A stretch of 49,031 nt of DNA from Alteromonas sp. ALT199 (GCF_018619335.1 NZ_JAHHDX010000091.1:1-49031), one strand, 5' to 3'; shown: positions 27,926 through 41,228, counted from the stretch's first letter. Made by a program: numbers and translations. The notes: generated by a model not told the origin, from the sequence alone.

Positions 27926-30900
27926 GTGACAAATTTTTCGTCGGTAGCCGCCTATTTACTTAAGAAGTTTTGGCTGCTACTGGCCGTATTGCTTGTACTT
28001 TTCGCGCTTGTTCTTAGCGCTGCAAGATATGCCCTGCCGCATATTGAGCACAACAAACATCTGTTGGAAAATTATATAAACGAGCAGTATGGCGTAAATC
28101 TATCCATAAAAAGTGTGCATGCTGTTTGGCAGCGCAGTGGCCCCAGCATAGTGCTTAACTCCGTGTCGCTAGCTAAAGACGATGCTTCCCCGGTCGCTTT
28201 AGATATCAGGCAAATTTATGTTGAGCTAGACTTTTGGCAATCGCTGCGCCACCGACTTATCTCATCCAACCGTTTTGAGTTGCGCGGGTTTGATCTGGAT
28301 ATTGATGCCGCTCGCCTTTCCAGTGGCGGCAAGAACAATTTTCCTGTGGTAGATGCTTTAGAGCGCCTTTTCTTAGAGCAGCTTCAAAGCTTCTCGCTGG
28401 AAGATGGCGTGGTATCTGTTACCCATCTTGATGAGACCAGTTCATTTGATATCGAAAGTTTATCGTGGAACAACCGTAAAGAACGACATCAAGGGTTAGG
28501 GCAGCTAAAGGTTGCCGATCTTGCGGCTAATTCCGCATCTTTCATTATTGATATAACTGGCACGCGAGAAAAATTTGAAGGCGTGTTCTACGCCAAAGCA
28601 GAAGAGCTCGATATTTCTCCTTGGGTTAGTAATCTTATTAAAACTAAGCGTCCACTTGCCCAAAGTCGCGCGAATTTCGAAGTGTGGACTAATTTCTCTC
28701 AAAGTGAAGTGACTAGCGTTCAAGCCGAGCTAAGTGAAAGCCTTTTGGAATGGGGCAATGGCCGAGCAAAAACGGTAACTGGCATCAGCGGTGGTAGTCT
28801 TCAGGCGTTGCCTAACACTGGAAGTAAGCAAAGCGGGTGGAATGTTAGGGTTGATCAGCTGGTGCTTAACTCAAGCAATGAAACGCTTACCACAGACCTT
28901 ATTGGCAGTATAAACGCAAATAGTGATGTGTTGATAAACACCGTTAAGCCTGTGCAGATAAATCCTTTTTTATTGTTGCTGCCACTTTTCATGGACGACA
29001 CCAGTGAAGAGGAAATTCGTGCCCTCAATCCAAAAGGAGAGTTAGCAACATTGCAAATTCAATGGCATAACGGTCATCCTTCTTTGGCCGCTAAAGTGCT
29101 AGATTTGCAGTGGAATAAAACGGACAAAGTGCCTGGCCTTTCTTCCCTTGATGCAGACCTCTTTTGGTATAAAAATAATGGTGCCATTTACTTAGAAAGC
29201 AAGAATAGCGTAATAAGCGCTAATGGCGTTATCAAAAAAGACATCAATGTAAACCAGCTTAAATCTCAGTTTTATATCTACCCTGAGCAAGTAGATAGCG
29301 AAGAGAAGCAGTGGATAGTAAAAGGCACCGATATGCTGTTGGACAGCGATGCCCTTACCCTTAAACCGCAGTTTAAACTTAACGCGGCAACGGGACATAT
29401 GTCGCTTTATGTTGATGTAAGTCCGTTGGGCCTAAATGAGGTAAGCAGTTTATTTCCGGCTTCTTTGATGGGGGTTAATACCGATAAATACCTTACTCGA
29501 GCGTTTACTGGCAAAGGCGAAATCACAAACGCGCGTGTATTGTGGCACGGACGCACAAGTGACTTCCCCTTTGAAGACAATACCGGTATTTTCCAAGCCT
29601 ATGTGGACATAGAGCAGGGGGATTTTCTTTTTGCGCCCAACTGGCCTGCGCTCAATAACTTAGATCTGTCTTTGTACTTTGTGAACAATGCATTAGTGAT
29701 GGAGAGCCCAAGTGCAACCCTTGCCGATATAAAAATAAGCGACATTTCGGCTGCTATACCTAGTTTTAAACCTGGTGCCCGCTTGGCTATACATGCCACT
29801 AGTTCAGGTTCTGGCGAAGCACTTACGGCCCTTATGATGGATTCATCCCTTAAAAATTCGCTGGGTAAGGTATTGAACGATGATGTGCAAATTAGCGGGC
29901 CGCTGTCTGCTGATATTAAGTTAGACATACCTTTTAAAGGCAAAGATGTGGTGGCATCGGGTACCGCGCATTTATCTAACAACCCTGTCTATATCACAAA
30001 AACTAACATGCTTTTTGATAACGCGTCGGGCGATGTTTCGTTTACCAATGGAAATATAGACGCAAGCGGTCTCAATGCACAATTTCTTAAGCAGCCTGTG
30101 AATTTGTCGCTGTCTGGTAGGCAGAGCGACACTTACGATCTCCATGTAGAATTAGGTGGGCGTTGGCATGTACACCCGCTAGCTAATTATGTGAATACTG
30201 ATCTAACTGAGTACATTGACGGTGAAAGTGATTGGAACACCAAAGTAGATCTAACTCTTTCTAAAAGTGGCTTTGAATACTCAGCAAATCTCACGGCAGA
30301 TTTAACAGCAACGCAAAGTGTACTGCCCGCTCCATTCGATACTTCACCCGGCAGTAGTTTACCGTTACAGATAATAAGTACTGGCGATGGCAAAGCATCG
30401 AACGTTAAAGCCACCCTTGGCACCAATATCCGTTTTGACGGTGTGCTTCCTCACAAAGAAATGCAGTTCTCGCGCGCGCATTTGGCCCTGGGTAAAAGCG
30501 ATATTGCCAATATTGGAACAGGTTTTAGTATCAGTGCAAATTTAGCTAAAGCTGATGCACAAGAATGGTTTACCACCATTAATATGCTACTTTCTGGTAA
30601 AGGGAAAGACACTGGCAACTCCTATGCGAAAACCAATGGACAGCCAACTATTCAAACAACAATTAACGACGGTAAGCGCGCGAATTTATTTGGAACACCC
30701 TCTCGTATATTCGCCAAAGCCAATTTGCTTAACTTTGCTGGTCATAGCATTAAAAACGCAGAACTGAATGCTACAGAGCGCAATAAGGATTGGATCTTAG
30801 ACATAGCCTCACCACAAGCAAGGGCGACTGTTCGCATAAATAGCGATTTAAACGAGCAAGGCATTGAAGTAAACGCCGATTACTTGTCCTTAGAAAAGCC

Positions 30901-31942
30901 TAATGAAACTGAATTATCTGCAACAGCAGATAATAATAGCGCCGATAATGATAGTAATGGCTCGTTAGCCGCTACTAGCGGTGTTCCAAGCGAGGAAGAT
31001 GAGTCACCGTATAATATCGACCCGAACACGCTGCCCCCTATCTATTTTTACTGCCAATCGTGCAGTGTACACGGCATAGACTTAGGCGAAATTACATTGG
31101 ATATTGTGAAAGAAGATAATGGACTAGCAATACGCCAGCTTTTAGTGAGGTCTGATGAAACCAACATCACTGCAACGGGTTCTTGGAAGCATGTAAATGG
31201 CGAGATACAGAGTGCCTTAAACGGCACCTTAACCTCGCCAGATGTAGGTCAAATGCTTAAAGAGTATGATGTTGAGTCGGGCATAAAAGATTCTAGCGCA
31301 AACGTAGCGTTTGATATTAATTGGCCAAACGCACCTATGGACTTTGGCTTTGAACATCTCAACGGTAACGTAGAGTGGTCTCTATCTGATGGTTATCTTA
31401 CCGAACTCAGTGACAAAGGCTCACGTATTTTTACCTTGTTCAGTTTAAACTCGTTAGTACGAAAGCTAAGCCTAGATTTCCGAGATGTTTTTGCCAAAGG
31501 CTTTTTCTATGATGACATGGGCGGTACGTTAAATATTGTCGATGGCAAAGCGTATACCGACGATACTGAAATTGACGGCGGCGCGGGAGAAATAGAAATT
31601 ACCGGGTTCACTGACTTGAATACGGGTGGGTTAAACTACAATGTGTCGTTTGCGCCGAATGTAACCGGGAATCTACCGTTTCTAGTATATTTCTTAGCAA
31701 CGCCGCCTACTGCATTAGCCGCCCTTGCCATTGACCAAGTGTTAACCTCTGCGAAAGTCATTTCAAATGTGAACTATCGCGTAACGGGTACCATAAAAGA
31801 ACCTAAGTTCGACGAAGTTGAGCGCAATAGTAAAGATATTAGTTTGCCTGCGCAAAATGCGCCTGTACCAGCCAATCCCCAAGACAGGCCACTAACGGAT
31901 GATGACGTACGCAGGCTGAAAATGGAGGTGATCGATGGTTAA
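27926..31942 (+). CDS. yhdP: YhdP family AsmA-like envelope protein
   Basis: A very large membrane-anchored periplasmic protein of 1338 residues: one N-terminal helix (about 13-33), then a long repetitive beta-rich body typical of the YhdP/AsmA superfamily, and the conserved C-terminal domain (GFTDLNTGGLNYNVSFAPNVTGNLPF). In E. coli YhdP, TamB and YdbH share transport of phospholipids to the outer membrane. A low-complexity Asn/Asp/Ser stretch lies near residues 990-1015. Start GTG 27926. It overlaps the next gene by eight bases. Confidence 0.93.
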   Translation: MTNFSSVAAYLLKKFWLLLAVLLVLFALVLSAARYALPHIEHNKHLLENYINEQYGVNLSIKSVHAVWQRSGPSIVLNSVSLAKDDASPVALDIRQIYVELDFWQSLRHRLISSNRFELRGFDLDIDAARLSSGGKNNFPVVDALERLFLEQLQSFSLEDGVVSVTHLDETSSFDIESLSWNNRKERHQGLGQLKVADLAANSASFIIDITGTREKFEGVFYAKAEELDISPWVSNLIKTKRPLAQSRANFEVWTNFSQSEVTSVQAELSESLLEWGNGRAKTVTGISGGSLQALPNTGSKQSGWNVRVDQLVLNSSNETLTTDLIGSINANSDVLINTVKPVQINPFLLLLPLFMDDTSEEEIRALNPKGELATLQIQWHNGHPSLAAKVLDLQWNKTDKVPGLSSLDADLFWYKNNGAIYLESKNSVISANGVIKKDINVNQLKSQFYIYPEQVDSEEKQWIVKGTDMLLDSDALTLKPQFKLNAATGHMSLYVDVSPLGLNEVSSLFPASLMGVNTDKYLTRAFTGKGEITNARVLWHGRTSDFPFEDNTGIFQAYVDIEQGDFLFAPNWPALNNLDLSLYFVNNALVMESPSATLADIKISDISAAIPSFKPGARLAIHATSSGSGEALTALMMDSSLKNSLGKVLNDDVQISGPLSADIKLDIPFKGKDVVASGTAHLSNNPVYITKTNMLFDNASGDVSFTNGNIDASGLNAQFLKQPVNLSLSGRQSDTYDLHVELGGRWHVHPLANYVNTDLTEYIDGESDWNTKVDLTLSKSGFEYSANLTADLTATQSVLPAPFDTSPGSSLPLQIISTGDGKASNVKATLGTNIRFDGVLPHKEMQFSRAHLALGKSDIANIGTGFSISANLAKADAQEWFTTINMLLSGKGKDTGNSYAKTNGQPTIQTTINDGKRANLFGTPSRIFAKANLLNFAGHSIKNAELNATERNKDWILDIASPQARATVRINSDLNEQGIEVNADYLSLEKPNETELSATADNNSADNDSNGSLAATSGVPSEEDESPYNIDPNTLPPIYFYCQSCSVHGIDLGEITLDIVKEDNGLAIRQLLVRSDETNITATGSWKHVNGEIQSALNGTLTSPDVGQMLKEYDVESGIKDSSANVAFDINWPNAPMDFGFEHLNGNVEWSLSDGYLTELSDKGSRIFTLFSLNSLVRKLSLDFRDVFAKGFFYDDMGGTLNIVDGKAYTDDTEIDGGAGEIEITGFTDLNTGGLNYNVSFAPNVTGNLPFLVYFLATPPTALAALAIDQVLTSAKVISNVNYRVTGTIKEPKFDEVERNSKDISLPAQNAPVPANPQDRPLTDDDVRRLKMEVIDG

Positions 31943-32753
31943 TTTAGTTGCACTACAAATGACTTCTACACCAAACGTAGAAGAGAATCTCGATACAGTC
32001 GCAAGCGAAATGGCGGCGGCCAATATTGAAAAAAGCAGCTTGGTCGTGTTGCCAGAGTGTTTCGCTTGCTTCGGCAGTAAAGACAAAGGTCAACTTGAAG
32101 TCGCTGAAGTAAAAGGTGATGGTGCAATACAGCAACGTTTAATTTCACTTGCTAAGCAGCACCAATGCTACATAGTGTCAGGTACGTTTCCGGTCAAAAC
32201 GGAAAACCCTGATAAGTTTTCTGCTGCATGCATGTTATTTGGGCCAAGTGGCGAGCTTTTAGCTGACTACCGCAAAATTCACATGTTCGATGTATCGGTA
32301 AACGACAACACAGGCAGTTACAAAGAGTCTGCCACTACCCAAGCGGGTAGTGAGGTAGTCACTATTCACACGCCAATAGGCAACATTGGGCTTGCGGTGT
32401 GCTATGATGTGCGCTTTCCAGGGTTATTTACTGCAATGGGCGATATCGATATTTTGGTGTTGCCTGCGGCCTTTACTCAGCGCACTGGAGAGGCTCATTG
32501 GCACACATTACTTAAAGCCCGAGCCATTGAAAAACAGTGCTATGTGGTAGCGCCAAATCAAAGCGGCGTGCATGCTAACGGTCGTGAAACCTATGGGCAT
32601 AGTATTATACTATCGCCTTGGGGCGAAACCATTGCCGAGCGGGCCTCTGAAACAGGGCTGGTATCGGCGAACGTAAATATTGCAGCAAGAGAAACCATAA
32701 AACAGAATATGCCGGTTGCCGAACATAACCGATTCAGGAGTCACTTTGTCTAA
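31935..32753 (+). CDS. Carbon-nitrogen hydrolase, Nit1-like (probable deaminated glutathione amidase)
   Basis: Nitrilase-superfamily amidase of 272 residues. The Glu-Lys-Cys triad is visible: Glu41 in LPECFACF, Lys114 in YRKIHMFDV and Cys156 in AVCYDVRFPG. The HMFDV motif is typical of Nit1-type enzymes that remove the amide of deaminated glutathione, a metabolite repair step; the exact substrate is inferred. It starts inside the end of yhdP, behind GGAGGTGATC (31924-31933), a ten-base perfect complement to the 16S rRNA tail. Its place between yhdP and tldD is common in this order. Its stop codon lies in the same frame as the tldD body. Confidence 0.9.
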   Translation: MVNLVALQMTSTPNVEENLDTVASEMAAANIEKSSLVVLPECFACFGSKDKGQLEVAEVKGDGAIQQRLISLAKQHQCYIVSGTFPVKTENPDKFSAACMLFGPSGELLADYRKIHMFDVSVNDNTGSYKESATTQAGSEVVTIHTPIGNIGLAVCYDVRFPGLFTAMGDIDILVLPAAFTQRTGEAHWHTLLKARAIEKQCYVVAPNQSGVHANGRETYGHSIILSPWGETIAERASETGLVSANVNIAARETIKQNMPVAEHNRFRSHFV

Positions 32754-34187
32754 ATCTGTGAGCGTCATTTATTATCTGACTCAGGCCTAGATATTACTAA
32801 GCTAGAGAGTGCGCTGGCGACTATACATCGCCACGACACCGACTATGCCGATTTGTATTTTCAGTCAAGCCAGCACGAAAGCTGGGTGCTGGAAGATGGC
32901 ATTATAAAAGAAGGCAGCTACAACATTGAGCGTGGCGTGGGTGTACGTGCTATTAGTGGTGAAAAAACGGGCTTTGCTTATTCTGATGAAATAAGCGAAG
33001 AAGCGTTAACTAAAGCATGTAAAGCGGCTCGCGGTATTGCGCCAAGCGGCGGAACCCAACAGGTAGCTGGCTTGGGTCACAAGAGCGTTGAAGCACGTTA
33101 CTCTGAAAATAATCCCATTCTTGCGATGCAAGACGCTGAAAAAATTGCTTTGCTTAAAGCTGTAGATACCTATATTCGTAAGCAAGAACCTTCGGCTAAC
33201 CAAGTAGTAGTAAGTCTAAGCGGCGTGTATGAAGAGATATTAGTGGCTGGTAGTGACGGTACGCTAGCCACAGACATTCGTCCGTTGGTGCGTTTAAACT
33301 GCTCAGTATTGCTAGAACAAGGTGATAGACGCGAGCGCGGTTCAGCTGGCGCTGGTGGTCGATATGCTTACTCATTCTTTAAGCAAGATGAAGATGGCAA
33401 ACCCTATTATGAGCAACTAGCCGATGATGCCCTACACATGGCGCGAGTTAATATGCAGGCAGTGGCTTCACCAGCAGGTGCTATGCCTGTGGTATTAGGC
33501 AACGGTTGGCCTGGCGTATTGCTTCACGAAGCAGTAGGGCATGGTCTTGAAGGTGATTTTAACCGTAAAGGTGCATCAACTTTCAGCGGTCGCATTGGCG
33601 AGCGCGTAGCCGCCAAAGGTGTAACGGTTGTTGATGACGGTACATTAAGCGACCGTCGCGGTTCATTATCAGTGGATGACGAAGGCACGCCAACGGCGCA
33701 CAACGTGTTAATTGAAGACGGTGTTTTGAAAGGCTATATGCAGGATAAACACAACGCTAAGCTGATGGGTGTTGCGCCTACCGGAAATGGCCGTCGTGAA
33801 TCTTACGCTCACCTGCCTATGCCACGTATGACCAATACTTACATGCTGGAAGGTCAACACGACCCGCAGGAAATTATCGCCTCTATCGACAAAGGGATTT
33901 ACGCGCCTAACTTCGCTGGCGGTCAGGTAGATATTACCTCTGGTAAATTCGTGTTCTCTAGCGCTGAAGCTTACCTTATCGAAAACGGTAAAATTACTGC
34001 ACCAGTTAAAGGGGCAACCTTAATTGGTAACGGCCCTGAGGTTATGCAAAAAATCTCAATGATTGGTAACGACACTGCGCTAGATAAAGGCGTAGGTGTA
34101 TGTGGTAAAGACGGTCAAAGCGTACCAGTAGGTGTAGGTCAGCCTACGCTGAAGATTGACGAGTTAACAGTGGGCGGTACGGCTTAG
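32746..34187 (+). CDS. tldD: Metalloprotease TldD, 5' end apparently frameshifted
   Basis: Zinc protease subunit that works with PmbA/TldE on unfolded peptides and some microcin precursors. The HEAVGH metal motif and the conserved C-terminal [19 protein letters not shown] are intact. The body is open from 32754, but the only start with a ribosome site (AGGAG then TTG at 32746) reads LSKSV in another frame. Inserting one G near 32758-32760 joins LSKSV to [19 protein letters not shown], which aligns well with the N-terminus of E. coli TldD. In the body frame no ATG, GTG or TTG occurs before 32853, which would cut about 35 residues. The cause is either an assembly error or a real single-base loss. 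Confidence 0.88.
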
Positions 34188-34214
34188 TTCAGCCAAATCG
34201 TTACTAAGAGTACT

Positions 34215-34247
34215 AAAAAAGGTTGGGCATAAGCACCAACCTTTTTT
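34215..34247. terminator. Bidirectional terminator between tldD and yjgA
   Basis: AAAAAAGGTTGG (34215-34226) pairs perfectly with CCAACCTTTTTT (34236-34247) around a nine-base loop. The A- and T-runs on both flanks let it end transcripts of the convergent tldD and yjgA. Confidence 0.85.
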
Positions 34248-34276
34248 GTATTTAAAAACCACTTAAAGCCGAAAAG

Positions 34277-34834
34277 TTAATCTTCGTGAATAACGTCTTT
34301 CAAGTACTGAAATAGCTCTCTGAACGCTTTAGGTGGTGCATTCTTTTCGCGTTCTTTCTTAATTTGGCGATGGAATTGACGTAGCTTTTGGCGATCGAGT
34401 TCAGGGTGCGCTTCAATCAATTTCTGAATAGCTGGGTCGCCCTGTTCAATTACCGCTTCTCTGGCTTTCTCTAGCACATGAAAAGCCGCGTTTGCAGCTT
34501 GGTGTTGATGCGTAAGCTTTGCTAGCGCTTCTTCTATGTCGGCAGTATCGCGATTACGCAGTGCTTTACCAATAAACTGAAGCTGGCGACGATAACCATC
34601 TTTTTTCTTGTTAACTTTACGGGCAATAGCAACCGCATCGGCCAACTCTTCATCCATAGGAATCGTGGCAATGTTTGCATCGGTTAAGTTAACCAAGGTT
34701 TCGCCTAGCTTGTGAAGCTCTTTTGCTTGACGCTTCAGTTCAGTTTTACTGATTAATTCTTCTTCTTCGAACTCATCTGCTTGCGCATCTTCGAAGTAAG
34801 GATCTTCAGGAGAATTGTATTTCTGATCACTCAT
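34277..34834 (-). CDS. yjgA: Ribosome biogenesis protein YjgA/DarP (DUF615)
   Basis: A small, highly charged, helical protein of 185 residues of the YjgA/DarP family, which binds pre-50S ribosomal particles late in assembly. Landmarks are the acidic N-terminus, ISKTELKRQAKELHKLGETLVNL, RRQLQFIGKALRN and DRQKLRQFHRQIKKER. It is divergent from pmbA, a neighbour conserved in many gammaproteobacteria, and convergent with tldD. Confidence 0.93.
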   Translation of the reverse strand: MSDQKYNSPEDPYFEDAQADEFEEEELISKTELKRQAKELHKLGETLVNLTDANIATIPMDEELADAVAIARKVNKKKDGYRRQLQFIGKALRNRDTADIEEALAKLTHQHQAANAAFHVLEKAREAVIEQGDPAIQKLIEAHPELDRQKLRQFHRQIKKEREKNAPPKAFRELFQYLKDVIHED

Positions 34835-34906
34835 TTCAAACTCATTAGTGTTACACTTTAGCTAAATTGTAACTATCACAGTCGAATTAAGACAGCGAAA
34901 CTTACT

Positions 34907-36238
34907 ATGCAAATTGAGCAGCAGTTAGCCGACATTCAAAATGTCGTAGATGATGTACTAAAATTAGCCGTTTCAAAAGGCGCTACGCAAGCCGAAGCCA
35001 GCATGTCGAAAGTGCAGGGCATCGCCGTATCTTCACGTATGCAAGAAGTTGAAAATGTTGAATTTACCAACGACGGTGGCTTAGGAATAAGCGTATACGT
35101 AGGCAAGCGAAAAGGCAGTGCTTCTACTGCTGATTTAAGCAAAGCAGCATTAACATTGGCGGTAGAAAAAGCCGTAGATATTGCACGTTACACCAGTGAA
35201 GATCCTTGTACGGGTTTGGCCGATGCAGACCTTATCGCTACTGAATTCCCAGATTTAGACCTGTATCACCCCGAAGAACTAGATACTGAGAAGGCCATTA
35301 AAACCACTATTGAAGCTGAAAAAGCGGCAATGGATTACGACTCACGCATTACTAATTCCGATGGCGCGTCGTATAACGCAAATTTAGGAATGCGTGTTTA
35401 TGGTAATACTCATGGTATAAACGCAGGTTATCCTAGTAGCCGCTATTCTTTAAGCTGTATGGTTATTGGCGCACAAGATGACGACATGCAGCGCGATTAT
35501 GCCTACACGGTAAGCCGTAAGGCCGATTTGTTGCAATCAGCAAGTGCTGTAGGCATTGACGCTGCAAAAGCGACTGTAGACCGCTTAGGCGCCCGTAAAA
35601 TCAACACGGCAAACGTGCCTGTGCTTTTACATCGCGACATTGCATCTAGCTTGTTCGGTCATTATGTCGGTGCTATCAGCGGTGGCAGCCTTTATCGTCG
35701 TTCTAGCTTCTTACTTGATAGCCTTGGCAAACAAGTGTTTCCAGAATGGCTTAACGTTGAAGAGCGCCCGTTTATTAAGGGTGGCCTGGCAAGCTCTAGC
35801 TTCGACAACGAAGGTGTAGCCTGCTCTGATATGACAATAGTCGATGGCGGTAAATTAGCCACATACCTTTATACCACTTACTCCTCGCGTAAGCTTAGCA
35901 CCCGTTCTAATGGTCATGCTGGTGGTATCCACAATTGGCTAGTAGGCGATACAGGTCATAGCGATGCTGAGCTTCTAAAAGAAATGGGCACAGGACTATT
36001 TGTGACCGAACTTATGGGGCAGGGCGTTAATGGTGTAACCGGTGATTATTCAAGAGGCGCTGCGGGCTATTGGGTTGAGAATGGCATCATTCAATACCCA
36101 GTCCACGAAGTAACCATTGCTGGTAATCTAAAAGATATGTTTAAAGGCATTGTGGCAATCGGTGCTGAAAAGGATGTGCGCGGCAGTGTACAGACTGGTT
36201 CTGTACTCATTGACCAAATGAAGATAGCGGGCAGCTAG
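34907..36238 (+). CDS. pmbA: Metalloprotease subunit PmbA/TldE
   Basis: Partner of TldD, 443 residues. It has the TldD/PmbA N-terminal, middle and C-terminal domains, with VENVEFTNDGGLGISVYVGKRKGSAST, a PFIKGGLASSSFDNEGVA block and a C-terminal IAGNLKDMF motif typical of PmbA. Unlike TldD it lacks the HExxxH zinc motif, as expected for TldE. Its stop TAG overlaps the stop of the convergent araC-type gene within CTAG (36235-36238). Confidence 0.95.
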   Translation: MQIEQQLADIQNVVDDVLKLAVSKGATQAEASMSKVQGIAVSSRMQEVENVEFTNDGGLGISVYVGKRKGSASTADLSKAALTLAVEKAVDIARYTSEDPCTGLADADLIATEFPDLDLYHPEELDTEKAIKTTIEAEKAAMDYDSRITNSDGASYNANLGMRVYGNTHGINAGYPSSRYSLSCMVIGAQDDDMQRDYAYTVSRKADLLQSASAVGIDAAKATVDRLGARKINTANVPVLLHRDIASSLFGHYVGAISGGSLYRRSSFLLDSLGKQVFPEWLNVEERPFIKGGLASSSFDNEGVACSDMTIVDGGKLATYLYTTYSSRKLSTRSNGHAGGIHNWLVGDTGHSDAELLKEMGTGLFVTELMGQGVNGVTGDYSRGAAGYWVENGIIQYPVHEVTIAGNLKDMFKGIVAIGAEKDVRGSVQTGSVLIDQMKIAGS

Positions 36239-37089
36239 CTCGCATTTTCTCGAAACGCTGAAGGAGAAAGACCTGTCGACTTCTTAAAGCGTTTTGAGAA
36301 AGTGAAAACATTTGTGTAGCCCACGTAGCTGGCAATGTAGGAAACGGGCCACTGCGTGCTTAGTAATAAACTTTTGGCCCTTGTCATACGCAAATGTATA
36401 ACGTGCTGTTTTGGGCTTCGCCCAAACACTTGTAAGCACAGCCTATGAAGGTGAGGCGCAGAGTAATGCGCCTTCTCACTTAAACTTTTCATATCCCAAT
36501 CAAACTGAAGCTGTTTATCAACTGCTGAAAACACGGCGTGCAACCGGCTTATTTGGCGTCGCTCCTTATCGTCACTGGCAGGCTTTTCACCTAATGGCCT
36601 ATCAGCAATACGGTATAGATAGCTAGAAACAAGTTGCATTGCAGCGCGCTGGTTCTCAGGGGCACGCTCTAAATACAACAGTTCCATGGCATGGTGCAGC
36701 CCCTCTAGCATGGCGTTATCTAAAACCAGTGCGTCGTTACTTCTAAATGACCTCCAACGTTCGGCATTAGCTAAATTTACCCAAATTATGTCCCACTGCT
36801 CGCTGACAATGGAGACTTCAAAGCTTTGCCCCGCAGGTAAAAGAATAAGCTGCCCTTCATTTAGCTGCATTTTACCTGAAGGAACGCGAAACTTTCCTTG
36901 CCCCTTTATGCTGTAGAACAAGGTATGGTTGGGCGGAGAAACACGACCCACTGTATAATTCCCTGATAAGTTAGAGCATCCTGCCAGTTCGATGCCTAGG
37001 TCACTGATTTCTGGCGCGTTGCTACTATCTATAAAGCGTTCGAAGCAGTTGGGGCCAATATCTACAATGTCTCTGAAGCTAGGTTGCAT
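36235..37089 (-). CDS. AraC-family transcriptional regulator next to lacZ
   Basis: A 284-residue regulator with an N-terminal cupin-like sensing domain (FYSIKGQGKFRVPSGKMQLNEGQLILLPAG, about 58-90) and a C-terminal pair of AraC helix-turn-helix motifs (WDMKSLSEKAHYSAPHLHRLCLQVFGRSPKQHV and VSYIASYVGYTNVFTFSKRFKKSTG). It is divergent from lacZ with a 104-base gap, so it is probably the activator of lacZ in response to a beta-galactoside or its product. The effector is not known. It overlaps the pmbA stop. Confidence 0.9.
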   Translation of the reverse strand: MQPSFRDIVDIGPNCFERFIDSSNAPEISDLGIELAGCSNLSGNYTVGRVSPPNHTLFYSIKGQGKFRVPSGKMQLNEGQLILLPAGQSFEVSIVSEQWDIIWVNLANAERWRSFRSNDALVLDNAMLEGLHHAMELLYLERAPENQRAAMQLVSSYLYRIADRPLGEKPASDDKERRQISRLHAVFSAVDKQLQFDWDMKSLSEKAHYSAPHLHRLCLQVFGRSPKQHVIHLRMTRAKSLLLSTQWPVSYIASYVGYTNVFTFSKRFKKSTGLSPSAFRENAS

Positions 37090-37162
37090 AAATGTAAAAT
37101 GATAGTTTTGGATAAATAGATGTAAGTTTAGAGCATAAAGGATCTGTAGAAAGTTAGCTATA

Positions 37163-40346
<3,184 letters not shown>

Positions 40347-40370
40347 CGGTAGATGAAGTAACCATGCACA

Positions 40371-40401
40371 AAAAAGCCGCTACATGTTAGCGGCTTTTGT
40401 T
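40371..40401. terminator. Bidirectional terminator between lacZ and arcA
   Basis: AAAAGCCGCTA (40372-40382) pairs with TAGCGGCTTTT (40388-40398) around a five-base loop, flanked by A- and T-rich sequence. The two flanking genes converge, so it probably serves both. Confidence 0.85.
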
Positions 40402-40427
40402 TAATTCAAACTTGTTCAGGCGGCGTA

Positions 40428-41135
40428 TTAACCGTCTACCTGACCACAGAAACGGTAACCTTCACCATGGATGGTTACAATCAATTCTTCATCTGATGGA
40501 TCTGATTCGAAGTGTTTACGGATACGACGAATAGTTACGTCTACCGTACGGTCATTCGGACGAAGTTCGCGGCCAGTCATTTCCATAATTAGCTGTTCAC
40601 GGGTAAGGATTTTACCTGGGTTGCTAAGGAAAAGGTGAAGCGCACGAAATTCACTACGAGGTAGACGGAATTCTTTACCGCTAGGAGAAATCAGTGAGCG
40701 GCTATCACCGTCAAGCGTCCAACCGTTAAAGCTTACACGGCTTGGCAAATCATCATCTTCAGAAGAATTTGTTGTGCGAGACAATAAGTTGCGCGCGCGA
40801 ATAGTCAATTCGCGAGGGTTAAATGGTTTAGTCAGATAATCATCTGCGCCAATCTCAAGACCTAGGATGCGATCAACGTCGTTGTCACGACCTGTCAGGA
40901 AGATAAGACCAACGTTTTTACGGTCGCGTACTTCACGCGCCAAAATTAAGCCGTTTTTGCCTGGTAGATTAATATCCATGATAACCAAATTGATAGCGTG
41001 ATTCTCGAAGAAATCATGCATTTGATCACCATTTTCGGCCTCAAACACATTATACCCTTCCGCTTCAAATAGACTCTTAAGCGTGGTACGGGTTACCACC
41101 TCATCTTCAACAATTAACACATTTGGCGTCTGCAT
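40428..41135 (-). CDS. arcA: Two-component response regulator ArcA
   Basis: OmpR-type response regulator of 235 residues controlling aerobic and anaerobic respiration genes. The receiver domain has the acidic pair at 10-12, the phosphoacceptor Asp54 ([10 protein letters not shown]) and the conserved Lys in [10 protein letters not shown]. The C-terminal winged helix ends [35 protein letters not shown], typical of ArcA. A histidine kinase gene lies upstream on the same strand with a 154-base gap, enough for its own promoter. The gap has an inverted repeat, reported separately. Confidence 0.95.
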   Translation of the reverse strand: MQTPNVLIVEDEVVTRTTLKSLFEAEGYNVFEAENGDQMHDFFENHAINLVIMDINLPGKNGLILAREVRDRKNVGLIFLTGRDNDVDRILGLEIGADDYLTKPFNPRELTIRARNLLSRTTNSSEDDDLPSRVSFNGWTLDGDSRSLISPSGKEFRLPRSEFRALHLFLSNPGKILTREQLIMEMTGRELRPNDRTVDVTIRRIRKHFESDPSDEELIVTIHGEGYRFCGQVDG

Positions 41136-41189
41136 GGTGTTTTACACTCTTTCTAAAATACGATTTAAGCAACTAACTGGTTAAATTTT

Positions 41190-41228
41190 AATATTCATGC
41201 ACTTGATTGCAAGCAACTTGTGAATATT
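41190..41228. repeat. Inverted repeat upstream of arcA
   Basis: AATATTCA (41190-41197) and its exact complement TGAATATT (41221-41228) are separated by 23 bases, which contain a smaller CTTG/CAAG inverted repeat. It lies 55-93 bases upstream of the arcA start on the minus strand and could be an operator or leader hairpin. Confidence 0.35.

Noticed and set aside
32853..34187. TldD starting at TTG 32853
   Set aside because: This TTG encodes the conserved Leu of DLYFQSS; the homologous N-terminal sequence continues upstream in the same frame, so it is not a credible natural start.
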